Source: Pantoea ananatis LMG 2665
GTDB taxonomy: Bacteria; Pseudomonadota; Gammaproteobacteria; Enterobacterales; Enterobacteriaceae
DNA: 64,000 bases
Direction: 5' to 3'
Assembly (NCBI RefSeq): GCF_000710035.2
Contig: NZ_JMJJ01000006.1
Location: 496,001-560,000 of the forward strand
Shown: in pieces, positions 52,331 to 63,839 of the stretch
How the letters are laid out: each line of letters opens with the position of its first letter
How positions within the stretch are numbered: position 1 is the first letter of the stretch
Position numbers and translations under genes: made by a program
The notes under the pieces: generated by a model
Told to the model about the DNA's origin: nothing
The model's database searches: none
The model's input: only the letters and a program-made list of their open reading frames with translations

Positions 52331-53800
52331 TTACATCATCACCACGTCAAATTGTTCCTGGGTGTAAAGCGCTTCGACATGCACCTTTACCTGCTTGCCC
52401 ACGAAAAGCTCCACTTCGGCCAGCGCATGGGACTCATCCGTTTTCAACGCTTCACCTACGGTTGGCGAAACATACACCAGGAAACGATCCGAATCATAAG
52501 CATGGTGCACGCGGACGATTTCGCGCATGATTTCATAGCACACGGTTTCAACCGTTTTCAGCGTGCCGCGCCCTTTGCACACAGGACAGTCTTCGCACAG
52601 CACGTGCTCAATGCTTTCGCGCGTGCGCTTGCGAGTCATTTCCACCAGCCCCAATGCGGAAAAACCGCTGATACCTGTCTTGACCCGATCTTTATTCAGC
52701 GCCGTTTCCAGTGAATGCAGTACGCGACGACGATGATCTTCATTACTCATATCAATGAAGTCGATGATAATAATGCCGCCAAGGTTGCGAAGCCTTAGCT
52801 GACGTGCAATGGCCTGAGTGGCTTCCACGTTGGTATTAAAGATCGTCTCATCAAGGTTTCGGTGTCCGACAAAGGCACCCGTGTTGATGTCTATCGTCGT
52901 CATCGCTTCAGTTTGATCGATGATGAGGTATCCGCCAGATTTGAGTTCAACTTTACGCTCCAGCGAGCGTTGAATCTCATTTTCAACGTCGAACAGATCG
53001 AAGATGGGCTGCTTGCCGTTGTAAAGTTCGAGCTTGCTGGCCATCTCGGGGATGTATTCGCTGGTAAACTCGTTAAGTAAATCACAGGTCAGCCGCGAGT
53101 CTACGCGAATGCGGTCAAGGGCTGCGCCGGCAAAGTCTCGCAGAATACGCTGCGCCAGCGCCAGTTCGCCATAAAGCAGGCAACGTGTCTGGTTACGTTT
53201 TTTCCGCTCGCTGACTTTGGTCCACAGACGTTTCAGAAAGGCGGCATCCTGTGCCAGCTCTTCTTCGCCAATGCCTTCGGCTGCCGTGCGAATAATAAAG
53301 CCGCCCAGATCGTCGCAGTAGTCAGCTACTACCGCTTTGAGACGCTCGCGTTCTTTTTCACTGGCAATACGTTGAGAAACCCCGACGTGCGCAGCACCAG
53401 GCATGAACACCAAATAACGGGAAGGCAACGTGATATCCGTAGTCAGGCGCGCGCCTTTTGTGCCAAGCGGGTCTTTCACTACCTGCACGACCAAATCCTG
53501 CCCCTGACGAACCAGTTCTGCGATATCGCGTACGACAAAATTTTTCTTTTCATCGCCTGCGACACATTCCGTATGCGGCATGATGTCAGAAGCATGCAGG
53601 AAAGCGGCCTTGTCCAGTCCGATATCCACAAAGGCCGCCTGCATGCCAGGCAGCACGCGACTGACGCGTCCCTTGTAGATATTGCCAACGATGCCGCGTC
53701 GGGCTTCACGCTCAATATGGATTTCCTGCAGGATGCCGCCGTCGATATAGGCGACACGCGTTTCAGCAGGCGTAACATTAACCAGTAGTTCAGCCGTCAT
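52331..53800 (-). CDS. rng: Ribonuclease G
   Basis: RNase G (489 aa) is an RNase E paralogue that processes 16S rRNA 5' ends and some mRNAs. S1 domain (IVGNIYKGRVSRVLPGMQAAFVDIGLDKAAFLHASDI), RNase H-like/5' sensor region, DNase-I-like catalytic part with TIDINTGAFVG and GGIIIIDFIDM (Mg-binding Asp), and the Zn-link CPVCKGRG (about residue 404-411). The E. coli length is also 489. yhdE precedes it by 1 nt. Confidence 0.97.
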   Translation of the reverse strand: MTAELLVNVTPAETRVAYIDGGILQEIHIEREARRGIVGNIYKGRVSRVLPGMQAAFVDIGLDKAAFLHASDIMPHTECVAGDEKKNFVVRDIAELVRQGQDLVVQVVKDPLGTKGARLTTDITLPSRYLVFMPGAAHVGVSQRIASEKERERLKAVVADYCDDLGGFIIRTAAEGIGEEELAQDAAFLKRLWTKVSERKKRNQTRCLLYGELALAQRILRDFAGAALDRIRVDSRLTCDLLNEFTSEYIPEMASKLELYNGKQPIFDLFDVENEIQRSLERKVELKSGGYLIIDQTEAMTTIDINTGAFVGHRNLDETIFNTNVEATQAIARQLRLRNLGGIIIIDFIDMSNEDHRRRVLHSLETALNKDRVKTGISGFSALGLVEMTRKRTRESIEHVLCEDCPVCKGRGTLKTVETVCYEIMREIVRVHHAYDSDRFLVYVSPTVGEALKTDESHALAEVELFVGKQVKVHVEALYTQEQFDVVMM

Positions 53801-53801
53801 G

Positions 53802-54383
53802 TTAACCCCTTACGGCACGCAGTGACTGAAAATGGTCGATCAGCTCCGCTGTCTCAACCAAGGGCAATCCGACCACCGCGTGATAACTTCCATTGATTTT
53901 ACGAACAAAGTTTCCGCCCTTCCCCTGAATGCCGTATGCGCCGGCTTTATCCATGGGTTCACCTGTTGCGATGTAATCGGTAATGTCGCGCGCGGTTAAG
54001 TTACGAAATGTCACCTCGGTTACCACCAGGCAGTCCAGCACCTGCTGACGATCGGCGAGGGCAATTGCGGTCATGACCTGATGGGTTTTCCCGGAGAGTT
54101 TACTGAGCATGGCGCTGGCATGGTCGGCATCGTGCGGTTTTTCCAGCACTTCTCCATTGAGCACGACAATGGTATCCGCGCCCAGCACCGGCAGATCGTG
54201 TTGGGCAATCAGCGTGCCGGCTTTCGCTTTGTCATGCGCCAGGCGGCGGACATAAACGTCTGCCGCTTCATGGGGCTGACGCTGTTCTTCAACGTCAGTG
54301 ATGATGCGCTCAAAGGTCAGACCCAGTTGGGTCAGCAACTCACGTCGACGGGGAGACGCGGAGGCCAGATAAAGGGTTACCAT
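53802..54383 (-). CDS. yhdE: dTTP/UTP pyrophosphatase (Maf/YhdE)
   Basis: The Maf-family nucleotide pyrophosphatase hydrolyses dTTP, UTP and modified bases, and may affect septum timing. The start at 54383 gives [27 protein letters not shown] (193 aa). Motifs: [51 protein letters not shown]. coli YhdE starts MTSLYLASGSPRRQELL. It is 8 nt after mreD and 1 nt before rng, so part of the mreBCD-yhdE-rng operon. Confidence 0.96.
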   Translation of the reverse strand: MVTLYLASASPRRRELLTQLGLTFERIITDVEEQRQPHEAADVYVRRLAHDKAKAGTLIAQHDLPVLGADTIVVLNGEVLEKPHDADHASAMLSKLSGKTHQVMTAIALADRQQVLDCLVVTEVTFRNLTARDITDYIATGEPMDKAGAYGIQGKGGNFVRKINGSYHAVVGLPLVETAELIDHFQSLRAVRG

Positions 54384-54391
54384 AAATTTCC

Positions 54392-54880
54392 TTATTGAAC
54401 AGCGAACTGACGGCGGATCTTTCTCATTAATAAGAATAGCCACGGCCAGAGAATCCCGTCGACAACACTGCTCCAGAAAATTTCAGGGCGGAATGAGACG
54501 TTGATCACCAGAAACTCCGCCCAGAAGACGATCACATCCATTGCTAATGACAGCACCATAACCATTAACGCCTGCTGCCACAACGCTAAGTTACGGAATA
54601 GCTGGAATTTAAATGCGACCAGATAGGCGATGATGCTCAGCGCCAACGCCCGAACGCCGAGCGTCGAACCCGCGATTAAATCCATAATCGCTCCCAGCAG
54701 AAAACCACTTCCGACGTTGACACGGTGCGGTAGCGCCAGAACCCAATACACGAGAATCAGCAATAGCCATGATGGCCGGAACATATAGATCTGTTCCGGC
54801 CACGGCATGATTTGCAGAATAAAGGCCATAAGGAAGGACAGCCAGATAACCCATCGACCCTGGCTGCGATATCGACTCAA
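54392..54880 (-). CDS. mreD: Rod-shape-determining protein MreD
   Basis: MreD (162 aa) is a multi-span inner-membrane protein of the elongasome, linking MreB and MreC to the peptidoglycan synthases. Five to six membrane helices ([66 protein letters not shown]). E. coli MreD is 162 aa. Its ATG overlaps the mreC stop by 4 nt (ATGA), meaning coupled translation. Confidence 0.95.
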   Translation of the reverse strand: MSRYRSQGRWVIWLSFLMAFILQIMPWPEQIYMFRPSWLLLILVYWVLALPHRVNVGSGFLLGAIMDLIAGSTLGVRALALSIIAYLVAFKFQLFRNLALWQQALMVMVLSLAMDVIVFWAEFLVINVSFRPEIFWSSVVDGILWPWLFLLMRKIRRQFAVQ

Positions 54881-55899
54881 TTCTGGCCTCCGCGTGAGCG
54901 CGAAGCGGAACCCTGTGCGGCGCTTTCGCCACTGCCCGAAGCCGGAGTGGTGTTCTGCGCTGAAGGCGCAGGAGGGCCCATTTCACCGGCGGGAGGCAGA
55001 ACCTGCGGCATCATTTGCATCAGCCGTTCATTAGCTACCCGATGAACATCGTCAGGTGCCATCGGCATCTCGCCTTTGCGATCCGCGCCCCACAGCAGCA
55101 GCAGGTAACGCAGACGTTGCAGACCCGCGGTGGGATGCGCCTGAATGACCGTGTAGGCGCGCTGTGTGTCAACCTTGACCGATGACACAACACCCACCGG
55201 ATAGCCTTCAGGGAAACGGCCACCTAAACCAGAGGTGACCAGCACGTCACCAACGCGAATGTCAGTATTGCCCGGCAGATGCTCCAGCTGCAGATCTTCC
55301 GTACAGCCATTGCCCGCTGCGATGACACGAATGTCATTGCGCAGCACCTGAATAGGCAGCGCATGTGATGCATCACAAATCAACAGAACACGGCTGGTGA
55401 ACTGGCCTACGGCAATCACCTGACCGACCACACCTTTATCACTGATAACCGGCTGGCCTTCGTATACGCCATTCGCACTGCCCTTATCGATCACGACCTG
55501 ATCGGTGTAAGGATCGGTGCCGGTAGAGATCACCTGGGTCACCATCTTGTGCTCGTCCTGACGCAGTGGGGAACCCAGCAGCTCGCGCAGGCGCGCGTTC
55601 TCCTGCTTATATTGCCCCAGCATGAGCAGGTCGCTGTTCTTCAGAAAAAGCTCTCGACGTAACGCTTTATTTTCCAGTTCGAGCTGCTGGCGAGAAGCCA
55701 GCGTGTCTGACACGCCATCAAGTAGCTGGCGCGGCCCGTTGGCCAGGAAGTAAAACGGACTGACCGACGTGTCCAGATAGTTGCGTATTTGAGTAAATGA
55801 ACTCACGCGACTATCAGCGATGATAATGGCAATCGCCACAATCACCGCCAGAAATAGACGCAATTGCAGAGAAGGCCCTCTGCTAAAAATCGGCTTCAT
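54877..55899 (-). CDS. mreC: Rod-shape-determining protein MreC
   Basis: MreC (340 aa) is a bitopic periplasmic scaffold of the elongasome. The start at 55899 gives [32 protein letters not shown] (anchor helix about residues 13-29); the open frame continues upstream without homology. A coiled coil ([35 protein letters not shown]) precedes two beta domains. The C-terminus is a low-complexity Pro/Ser/Gly extension. Between mreB (147 nt upstream) and mreD. Confidence 0.95.
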   Translation of the reverse strand: MKPIFSRGPSLQLRLFLAVIVAIAIIIADSRVSSFTQIRNYLDTSVSPFYFLANGPRQLLDGVSDTLASRQQLELENKALRRELFLKNSDLLMLGQYKQENARLRELLGSPLRQDEHKMVTQVISTGTDPYTDQVVIDKGSANGVYEGQPVISDKGVVGQVIAVGQFTSRVLLICDASHALPIQVLRNDIRVIAAGNGCTEDLQLEHLPGNTDIRVGDVLVTSGLGGRFPEGYPVGVVSSVKVDTQRAYTVIQAHPTAGLQRLRYLLLLWGADRKGEMPMAPDDVHRVANERLMQMMPQVLPPAGEMGPPAPSAQNTTPASGSGESAAQGSASRSRGGQN

Positions 55900-56046
55900 A
55901 TAATCTGCGTGTTCCTCGACTACAAGGTAAGAAAGTACGGGCGGGCCGCACTTTCCTGGGCTGGTCACATCATACCGATGCACGCAGCGCCGGTTTACAC
56001 GCTACTCCCTGCGCACTGTTACAACGATTCCAGCCGGTTGAGGCAA

Positions 56047-57135
<1,089 letters not shown>

Positions 57136-57137
57136 TT

Positions 57138-57166
57138 ACTTTACCAACCACACGAAGCTGCCACAA
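57138..57166 (-). promoter_or_regulatory. Candidate sigma-70 promoter of mreB
   Basis: On the minus strand, -35 TTGTGG (complement of 57161-57166), 17-nt spacer and -10 TAAAGT (complement of 57138-57143), about 50-70 nt before the mreB ATG. The rest of the 309-nt csrD-mreB gap (57091-57399) shows only a short imperfect hairpin near 57117-57136 and no gene. Confidence 0.5.
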
Positions 57167-57399
57167 GGCGCAAAAACGTTCTGCTTCGGTGAAAAATTAG
57201 ACTGCATTCGCTTTACATCATTTATGCCTGTTACGCACACGAGCGGAACAGCGATACCACGGCATCAGAGCGGCATGTTAAAGAATTTTCTTAACTTTAC
57301 TCCGACATAAAATCTAACATTTCAGGCGCATTATTCTGCCTGTTTATTGTCACATATTCACCAAAAGCGCAGGCGATAACCCTGAAACCGGTCAAACGA

Positions 57400-59349
57400 T
57401 TAAAAACGGTAACGTTGGGAGTGCTTTTTTACGTTACTGTTAACCGGTTGTGAAGGTGAAAAAAAGTCACCCTGACCACCTTCTACACCTAACCCGACCA
57501 AAGTCTGCCACTCTGCGTGCGTTCGCACGCCAGTCGCATACAGCTGCGTCCCGGTGGGTTTGCAAACATCCAGTAAGCTTCGCACGAACAGCTGGTTTTC
57601 TGTACGGCGCTCAATATTACGCACTAAACCCGCATCCAGCTTGATCAACTCAACCGGTAACTGCCGGATATAGGCACTGCTGACCACCGTCAAACCCGCC
57701 TGATTAACGGCGATGCGACAACCGAACGCCTGCAATGCGTGAAATACGGGAATCAAATCGCTGATGTGTTGACAGACGTCCCCTTCTGCAAGTTCAAATA
57801 AAAATCGCTTTCTTTGACTTTTTGGGCACTGCAGCAACATCGTGTGCAACCAGGCAATAAAGGGACGTTTCAGCAACGACTCAATGTTAACGGGGATCGC
57901 CAGCGTCTCTTCCGGCCAAAGTTCAGAGAGTGCGGCAACGCGTAATACCATCTGCCGGTCCCAGTTCTCAGCCATACCGAGCTGCTGAACCAGGGGCATA
58001 TATTCTGCCGACAGGACCTCTTTATCCCCGTCAAAAATGCGCGTGAGCAGAACGCGATGCCGCACCTTACCCTCTCTGTCCACGGCGGGCTTTTGATATA
58101 ACCGGGGGCCGCCGCGACTTAAGGTATTTTCCAGCAGAGTACGCCAGCGAACGCTGCCGCGCCCGGCATCCAGGGGATTTCCTGCGCCATTGGACCAGTT
58201 GTTTCCGCCCGACAGGGTTGCCCGACGCGTGGCCATTTCAACGTTTTCCATGACCTGGGGCACCGTCTGTCCGCTGTGCCATGCGCTGATACCAATGTGG
58301 ATAAAATCGTCCCGGTTGACCATGCGCATAGGCGGCAGGGCATCGACCGCATTGATGAGGTGATCGGCGATGCTGTTGGCCTCTTTCAGGCTGCGGTGCG
58401 GCAGTAAGACCGCAAAATCGCTGCGAAAATAGCGGGCCAGAAGTGCGCCGGGGTAGCGCATGACAAAGGTCGACAACATATTCACGACATTGAAGAGATA
58501 CTCTTCGACCAGCACGGGCCCCAGTGAATCATCATGTGTATCAAGTTCAGGAAAACGGATCATCATGACCACGCCATGCGTGCCAACATCTTCCTGATCT
58601 TCAAGCAGCGTTGCCAACTGACTGTCGAAGAAAAGGCGATTATTCAGCCCCGTCCGCCCGTCCTGTGCAGCGAAGGTACGAATTAAGGTATCAATGCGCA
58701 CACGCTGCTCACCGGCTTCCTGTAAATCGGAGAGCAACACGTCAATTGCCCGGCTGGCTTTGGGCGGCCACTCATCAGCATGCTTCCTGCGATAAAGCTG
58801 GCGCGCGCCGCTGAGTATTGATGCCGACCGGCTCTCCAGCTGTTCCATTCCGCGCCATTGTCTTACCAGCCAGCGATGGGTGATGAACAACGTCACCGCC
58901 ATAATCAGCACCACCAGCATCAGGGCGGCAAGCGTATAGGTGGTGGGAATAGATCGTAGCCAGGTTTGTGCCGGGTCGAGTATCGTCAATTGCAAACGCA
59001 TACCCGGCTGATGCATCAGCGCAATGTCAAAGTGGATGTAGCGGTTTTTTTGATGTTGCAGCATCTGGTTTTCGTGGCGGGAAAGCGTAAAAACATTCTG
59101 CCGGCCATTGTATAAAGATAACTGCTCAGCGTTGATGACGGGTAAGACCGGCGCAAGCCAGGCTTCTAACGCATCGGGCGGCTGTTTTAGCAAGACTTTA
59201 TCCACTTCCGTTGCCAAAACCTGTACGCGATTTTCAACGCGTTGATGCGTGAGCCAGAAAACGCTAAAAGCACAGCCAACCAGCATTAAAACCATTGCCA
59301 GTACGCTAATAAATGTAATAAATGCAGAAAGTTTGGTAGTTAATCGCAT
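57400..59349 (-). CDS. csrD: RNase E specificity factor CsrD (degenerate GGDEF-EAL protein)
   Basis: CsrD (649 aa; E. coli 646) makes the CsrB and CsrC small RNAs susceptible to RNase E and so controls CsrA activity. Two membrane segments (ITFISVLAMVLMLVGCAF and TLAALMLVVLIMAVTLFIT), a HAMP-like region, a degenerate GGDEF domain (HRSLKEAN in place of the catalytic motif) and an EAL domain without the EAL/EVL signature (PRLYQKPAV, SAEYMPLVQ). The degeneracy is normal for CsrD; cyclic-di-GMP enzymology is not expected. Upstream of mreB in the same direction, as in E. coli. Confidence 0.95.
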   Translation of the reverse strand: MRLTTKLSAFITFISVLAMVLMLVGCAFSVFWLTHQRVENRVQVLATEVDKVLLKQPPDALEAWLAPVLPVINAEQLSLYNGRQNVFTLSRHENQMLQHQKNRYIHFDIALMHQPGMRLQLTILDPAQTWLRSIPTTYTLAALMLVVLIMAVTLFITHRWLVRQWRGMEQLESRSASILSGARQLYRRKHADEWPPKASRAIDVLLSDLQEAGEQRVRIDTLIRTFAAQDGRTGLNNRLFFDSQLATLLEDQEDVGTHGVVMMIRFPELDTHDDSLGPVLVEEYLFNVVNMLSTFVMRYPGALLARYFRSDFAVLLPHRSLKEANSIADHLINAVDALPPMRMVNRDDFIHIGISAWHSGQTVPQVMENVEMATRRATLSGGNNWSNGAGNPLDAGRGSVRWRTLLENTLSRGGPRLYQKPAVDREGKVRHRVLLTRIFDGDKEVLSAEYMPLVQQLGMAENWDRQMVLRVAALSELWPEETLAIPVNIESLLKRPFIAWLHTMLLQCPKSQRKRFLFELAEGDVCQHISDLIPVFHALQAFGCRIAVNQAGLTVVSSAYIRQLPVELIKLDAGLVRNIERRTENQLFVRSLLDVCKPTGTQLYATGVRTHAEWQTLVGLGVEGGQGDFFSPSQPVNSNVKKHSQRYRF

Positions 59350-59634
59350 CCCTGTGCCTGTTTCACTACGGTTGTAGCCGAATCACGCCGCCCCTCTGAC
59401 CGTCCGCCGGGAGAAATTTTGAGAAAAATAACACAAATTGTTCCCGGCGGCAGCGAGGTCGTGCATGAAGCCGAAGTATACCGTTGAGAAAGGCCCAGAG
59501 CGCTTAATTATCCTTTTTTCAGCGCATTCTCATTGGAAGGGTTTACCAGGAAATTTCACATTTTTGCGGCAAAATTCGCCAGCTTAAGTAATAGTCATCA
59601 TGCTGATGATGAAAATCGAGCCGGAGAAGAGACG

Positions 59635-60639
59635 ATGACGCTGAAAAAACGCCTGACTGAAGCTGATGTAACGCCAGAAAACATCTTTAATATGAATCGT
59701 CGTCGCGTGCTTCAGACCCTGGGTCTGGGCGCTGCCGCTATTAGCATTCCCGGCATGGCCAACGCCGATATTCTGAGTTGGTTTAAAGGCAATGACCGCC
59801 CACCCGCGCCCGCAGGCCGCCCTCTGGACTTTACCAAACCTGCACAATACCAGGCTAACCTGCCGTTGACGCCTGCAGACAAGGTTTCGGGCTATAACAA
59901 TTTCTATGAGTTTGGCCTTGATAAAGCCGATCCGGCCGCCAATGCGGGGACGCTAAAGACCGATCCCTGGAAGCTGACGATTGAAGGCGAAGTGGCAAAG
60001 CCCATCACATTAGATATGGATGATATCTTCAAACGCTTTGCCATGGAGCAGCGTATCTATCGGATGCGATGCGTTGAAGCCTGGTCGATGGTGGTGCCCT
60101 GGATAGGTTTCGAACTCAATAGACTCCTGAAGCTGGCAGAACCCACCAGCAAAGCGCGTTTTGTCGCTTTCCAGACGCTTTATGCTCCCGATCAGATGCC
60201 TGGTCAAAAAGATCGCTTTATCGGCGGCGGGCTAAATTACCCTTATGTAGAAGGTTTACGTCTGGATGAAGCCATGCATCCCCTCACGATTCTGACGACA
60301 GGCGTTTACGGTAAAGCGCTGCCCCCGCAGAATGGTGCCCCGATTCGCCTGACGGTCCCGTGGAAATATGGCTTCAAGGGCATCAAGTCCATTGTGAAAA
60401 TCACGCTGACGCATGATCAGCCACCGACGACCTGGAACCAGATTGCCGATAACGAGTACGGCTTCTATGCCAACGTTAATCCGCATGTTAATCATCCACG
60501 CTGGTCGCAGGCGACCGAGCGTTTTATTGGTCCGGGCAGCAGCTTTAATGTGGATCGTCAGCCAACATTACTCTTCAACGGTTATGCCGATCAGGTCGCG
60601 TCGCTGTATCGCGGTATGGATTTGCGGGAGAATTATTGA
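59635..60639 (+). CDS. msrP: Protein-methionine-sulfoxide reductase catalytic subunit MsrP
   Basis: MsrP (YedY) is a periplasmic molybdopterin enzyme that repairs oxidised methionine in envelope proteins. The start at 59635 (GGAGAAGAG upstream) gives 334 aa, as in E. coli. A twin-arginine signal [17 protein letters not shown] precedes the domain. The Mo-ligand cysteine is in [27 protein letters not shown] and TERFIGPG are conserved. It precedes msrQ without overlap: msrP ends TGA and msrQ begins with the next base (GTG). In E. coli msrPQ is elsewhere; here it lies between csrD and aroQ. Confidence 0.96.
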   Translation: MTLKKRLTEADVTPENIFNMNRRRVLQTLGLGAAAISIPGMANADILSWFKGNDRPPAPAGRPLDFTKPAQYQANLPLTPADKVSGYNNFYEFGLDKADPAANAGTLKTDPWKLTIEGEVAKPITLDMDDIFKRFAMEQRIYRMRCVEAWSMVVPWIGFELNRLLKLAEPTSKARFVAFQTLYAPDQMPGQKDRFIGGGLNYPYVEGLRLDEAMHPLTILTTGVYGKALPPQNGAPIRLTVPWKYGFKGIKSIVKITLTHDQPPTTWNQIADNEYGFYANVNPHVNHPRWSQATERFIGPGSSFNVDRQPTLLFNGYADQVASLYRGMDLRENY

Positions 60640-61242
60640 GTGCGCCTGACAATAAAGCAGATCGGCTGGCTTAAAGTCCTGCTACATCTGGCGGCTTTCT
60701 TACCGCTGGTTTACTTGATTATGGCCGCTATGCAGGGCGGTCTTAGCGCCGATCCCGCCAAAGATATCCAGCATTTTACCGGCCGTATGGCGCTGAAACT
60801 GCTACTGGCGACGCTGCTTGTCTCGCCGTTAACGCGCATCGCCAAACAGCCTTTACTCATTCGCACCCGACGGCTGCTGGGGATCTGGACTTTTTTCTGG
60901 GCCAGCCTGCATTTAACCAGCTACTACCTGCTGGAACTGGGCATTAACAACCTTGGTCTGCTCGGTAGCGAACTGATTTCACGCCCCTATCTCACGCTGG
61001 GAATTATTTGCTGGTTTATTCTGCTGGCGCTGGCGGTGACCTCTTTTCAACGCATGCAGCGAAAACTGGGCAGACGCTGGCAAACCTTGCACAACGCGAT
61101 TTATCTGGTCGCGATTTTGGCCCCAATTCACTACATATGGTCGGTAAAAATCCTTTCTCCCCAGCCTGTCATCTACGCGCTTTTCGCCCTGATCCTGTTA
61201 GCCTGGCGCTATAAAAAGTTCATTAAATGGTGGCCGCGTTAG
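60640..61242 (+). CDS. msrQ: Heme-binding membrane subunit MsrQ
   Basis: MsrQ (YedZ, 200 aa) is the b-type-heme membrane protein that feeds quinone-derived electrons to MsrP. It starts at GTG 60640, immediately after the msrP stop. Six membrane helices with conserved His in [37 protein letters not shown] and [20 protein letters not shown] (heme ligands). The chain ends [10 protein letters not shown]. Confidence 0.95.
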   Translation: MRLTIKQIGWLKVLLHLAAFLPLVYLIMAAMQGGLSADPAKDIQHFTGRMALKLLLATLLVSPLTRIAKQPLLIRTRRLLGIWTFFWASLHLTSYYLLELGINNLGLLGSELISRPYLTLGIICWFILLALAVTSFQRMQRKLGRRWQTLHNAIYLVAILAPIHYIWSVKILSPQPVIYALFALILLAWRYKKFIKWWPR

Positions 61243-61322
61243 CCTCTGCGCTTCTCCTAACGTCTGCGAAAAATGGGGTCCACAGGCCGCACCCGATCAA
61301 CTTCGCAGATAAGACCAGTATT

Positions 61323-61353
61323 TTGCTGCGAAATGCCACGAAACGGATATAAT
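61323..61353 (+). promoter_or_regulatory. Candidate promoter of aroQ-accB-accC
   Basis: A perfect TATAAT at 61348-61353 with a TTGCTG -35-like element at 61323-61328 (19-nt spacer, longer than ideal). It lies about 110 nt upstream of aroQ. accBC transcription from a promoter upstream of aroQ would put the three genes in one operon. Confidence 0.5.
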
Positions 61354-61463
61354 GCCCGGCTTTATTGCGATATGACGCTTCTTTTTTACTGTGACGGGTG
61401 ACAAATGGAAAGCGGCAAGGTATTTTACGCGATGCCTCAATGATTGCGGGAGATGGCAGCAAG

Positions 61464-61916
61464 ATGGCCGACAAATTACATATTCTGCTTTTGAACGGTC
61501 CCAACCTTAATCTGTTAGGGACGCGCGAGCCTGAAAAATACGGGGATGTCACCCTGGATCAGATCGTTTCCGATTTGAGCCATCAGGCAGACCAGCTGAA
61601 TGTAAGATTAAGCCATATGCAATCCAATGCTGAATTTCAGCTTATTGATCGCATTCATGAGGCAAAAGGCAATGTGGATTATATCCTTATCAATCCTGCT
61701 GCGTTTACGCATACCAGCGTAGCATTACGTGATGCGCTGCTAGCGGTGAATATTCCCTTTATCGAAGTTCACCTGTCAAATGTGCACGGTCGCGAGCCTT
61801 TTCGCCATCACTCCTATTTTTCTGATGTCTCTGCTGGCGTCATTTGTGGGCTTGGCGCTGACGGTTACTCGTGGGCATTGCAAACGGCAGTAAAGCGCCT
61901 GTCTCATACTAATTAA
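61464..61916 (+). CDS. aroQ: Type II 3-dehydroquinate dehydratase
   Basis: AroQ dehydrates 3-dehydroquinate in the shikimate pathway by the type II (anti-elimination) mechanism. The start at 61464 gives [31 protein letters not shown] (150 aa). [17 protein letters not shown] (catalytic Arg and Tyr lid), [29 protein letters not shown] (His and Arg) are the signature. E. coli K-12 lacks this gene and uses type I AroD. 25 nt upstream of accB, same direction. Confidence 0.97.
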   Translation: MADKLHILLLNGPNLNLLGTREPEKYGDVTLDQIVSDLSHQADQLNVRLSHMQSNAEFQLIDRIHEAKGNVDYILINPAAFTHTSVALRDALLAVNIPFIEVHLSNVHGREPFRHHSYFSDVSAGVICGLGADGYSWALQTAVKRLSHTN

Positions 61917-61941
61917 TCAAACTGAGTACGGAACCCCATTC

Positions 61942-62406
61942 ATGGATATTCGTAAAATTAAAAAACTGATCGAACTGGTTGAAGAATCTGGCATTTCTGA
62001 GCTGGAAATCTCCGAAGGCGAAGAGTCTGTTCGCATCAGTCGCGCACCTGCAAATACCGGTTACCCAATGATGCAACAGGCTTATGCCGCGCCGGTTGCT
62101 CAACAGCCTGCTCTGGCGACAGCCGTTGCACCTGTTGCCGCCGTTGCAGAAGCCGCGCCTGCTGAGATCAGCGGCCACATCGTACGTTCACCAATGGTAG
62201 GAACCTTCTATCGCACACCAAGCCCGGATGCAAAAGCGTTCGTGGAAGTGGGTCAGAAAGTCAATGCAGGTGACACGCTGTGCATCGTTGAAGCCATGAA
62301 AATGATGAACCAGATTGAAGCGGATAAGTCTGGCGTTGTTAAAGCCATTCTGGTGGAAAGTGGTCAGCCGGTAGAATTTGACGAGCCACTTGTTGTCATC
62401 GAATAA
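61942..62406 (+). CDS. accB: Biotin carboxyl carrier protein of acetyl-CoA carboxylase
   Basis: AccB (154 aa) carries biotin between AccC and the AccAD carboxyltransferase in fatty-acid synthesis. N-terminal [33 protein letters not shown], Pro/Ala linker, then the biotinyl domain with [15 protein letters not shown] (biotinyl Lys in AMKMM). The E. coli protein is 156 aa. 11 nt upstream of accC. Confidence 0.98.
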   Translation: MDIRKIKKLIELVEESGISELEISEGEESVRISRAPANTGYPMMQQAYAAPVAQQPALATAVAPVAAVAEAAPAEISGHIVRSPMVGTFYRTPSPDAKAFVEVGQKVNAGDTLCIVEAMKMMNQIEADKSGVVKAILVESGQPVEFDEPLVVIE

Positions 62407-62417
62407 CGGGGCGAACC

Positions 62418-63767
62418 ATGCTGGATAAAATTGTTATTGCTAACCGCGGTGAGATTGCGCTGCGCATTCTGCGTGCCTGTAAAGAACTGGGCATCAAGAC
62501 TGTCGCGGTCCATTCAAGCGCGGATCGTGACCTGAAGCACGTGCTGCTGGCAGACGAAACGGTTTGCATCGGCCCGGCGCAGTCGGTCAAAAGTTACCTC
62601 AACATCCCGGCGCTGATTTCTGCCGCTGAGATCACCGGCGCGGTGGCGATTCACCCCGGCTACGGCTTCCTTTCTGAGAACGCCGATTTTGCTGAGCAGG
62701 TTGAGCGCTCTGGCTTTATCTTCGTCGGTCCGAAAGCCGATACCATTCGCCTGATGGGCGATAAAGTGTCCGCGATTACCGCGATGAAGAAAGCGGGCGT
62801 TCCTACCGTCCCCGGCTCCGATGGCTCGCTCACCGATGACATGGAAAAAAACCGTGCCTTCGCCAAGCGCATCGGCTATCCGGTTATTATCAAAGCCTCT
62901 GGCGGCGGCGGCGGTCGCGGCATGCGCGTTGTGCGTAGCGATAAAGATCTGGAACAATCCATCAACATGACGAAAGCGGAAGCCAAAGCGGCTTTCAACA
63001 ACGACATGGTTTACATGGAAAAGTATCTGGAGAATCCACGCCATATCGAGATTCAGGTACTGGCCGACGGCCAGGGCAATGCCATTTATCTGGGCGAACG
63101 CGACTGTTCAATGCAGCGTCGTCACCAGAAGGTCGTGGAAGAAGCGCCAGCACCGGGGATCACGCCAGAATTGCGTTCCTTCATCGGTGAGCGTTGCACC
63201 CGAGCCTGTATTGACATTGGCTATCGCGGGGCAGGTACGTTTGAATTCCTGTATGAAAACGGCGAGTTCTATTTCATTGAAATGAACACCCGTATCCAGG
63301 TTGAGCATCCGGTTACCGAGATGATCACCGGCGTTGACCTGATTAAAGAGCAACTGCGTATTGCTGCGGGTCAGCCGCTGTCAATCAAGCAGGAAGACGT
63401 GATTATTCGCGGTCATGCGGTCGAGTGCCGTATCAACGCGGAAGATCCGGTTAGCTTCCTGCCAAGCCCGGGCAAAATCACCCGCTTCCATGCGCCGGGT
63501 GGTTTTGGCGTGCGTTGGGAATCTCATATTTATGCCGGTTACAGCGTACCGCCTTATTATGACTCCATGATTGGCAAGTTAATCACCTACGGTGAAACCC
63601 GCGATATCGCCATTGCACGTATGAAAAATGCCCTGGCGGAGCTGATTATCGACGGTATCAAAACCAACATCGAACTGCAGATGAAAATCATGTCCGATGA
63701 GAACTTCCAGCAGGGTGGAACCAATATCCACTATCTGGAGAAAAAGCTTGGCCTGCACGAGAAGTAA
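62418..63767 (+). CDS. accC: Biotin carboxylase subunit of acetyl-CoA carboxylase
   Basis: AccC (449 aa, the E. coli length) carboxylates biotin on AccB using ATP and bicarbonate. N-terminal [28 protein letters not shown]-grasp region with [15 protein letters not shown], active-site Glu/Asn of [23 protein letters not shown], and the C-terminal [16 protein letters not shown]. Ends [12 protein letters not shown]. Operon aroQ-accB-accC closes with a terminator. Confidence 0.98.
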   Translation: MLDKIVIANRGEIALRILRACKELGIKTVAVHSSADRDLKHVLLADETVCIGPAQSVKSYLNIPALISAAEITGAVAIHPGYGFLSENADFAEQVERSGFIFVGPKADTIRLMGDKVSAITAMKKAGVPTVPGSDGSLTDDMEKNRAFAKRIGYPVIIKASGGGGGRGMRVVRSDKDLEQSINMTKAEAKAAFNNDMVYMEKYLENPRHIEIQVLADGQGNAIYLGERDCSMQRRHQKVVEEAPAPGITPELRSFIGERCTRACIDIGYRGAGTFEFLYENGEFYFIEMNTRIQVEHPVTEMITGVDLIKEQLRIAAGQPLSIKQEDVIIRGHAVECRINAEDPVSFLPSPGKITRFHAPGGFGVRWESHIYAGYSVPPYYDSMIGKLITYGETRDIAIARMKNALAELIIDGIKTNIELQMKIMSDENFQQGGTNIHYLEKKLGLHEK

Positions 63768-63788
63768 TCGCCACGCTGAGTCAGTCTG

Positions 63789-63816
63789 AGGCCGGATATT
63801 CCGGCCTTTTTCTTTT
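63789..63816 (+). terminator. Intrinsic terminator of aroQ-accBC
   Basis: AGGCCGGA (63789-63796) and TCCGGCCT (63800-63807) pair around TAT, followed by a T-rich run (TTTTTCTTTT). Confidence 0.9.
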
Positions 63817-63839
63817 CCCGCTGGCGTTGAGGTCACACT

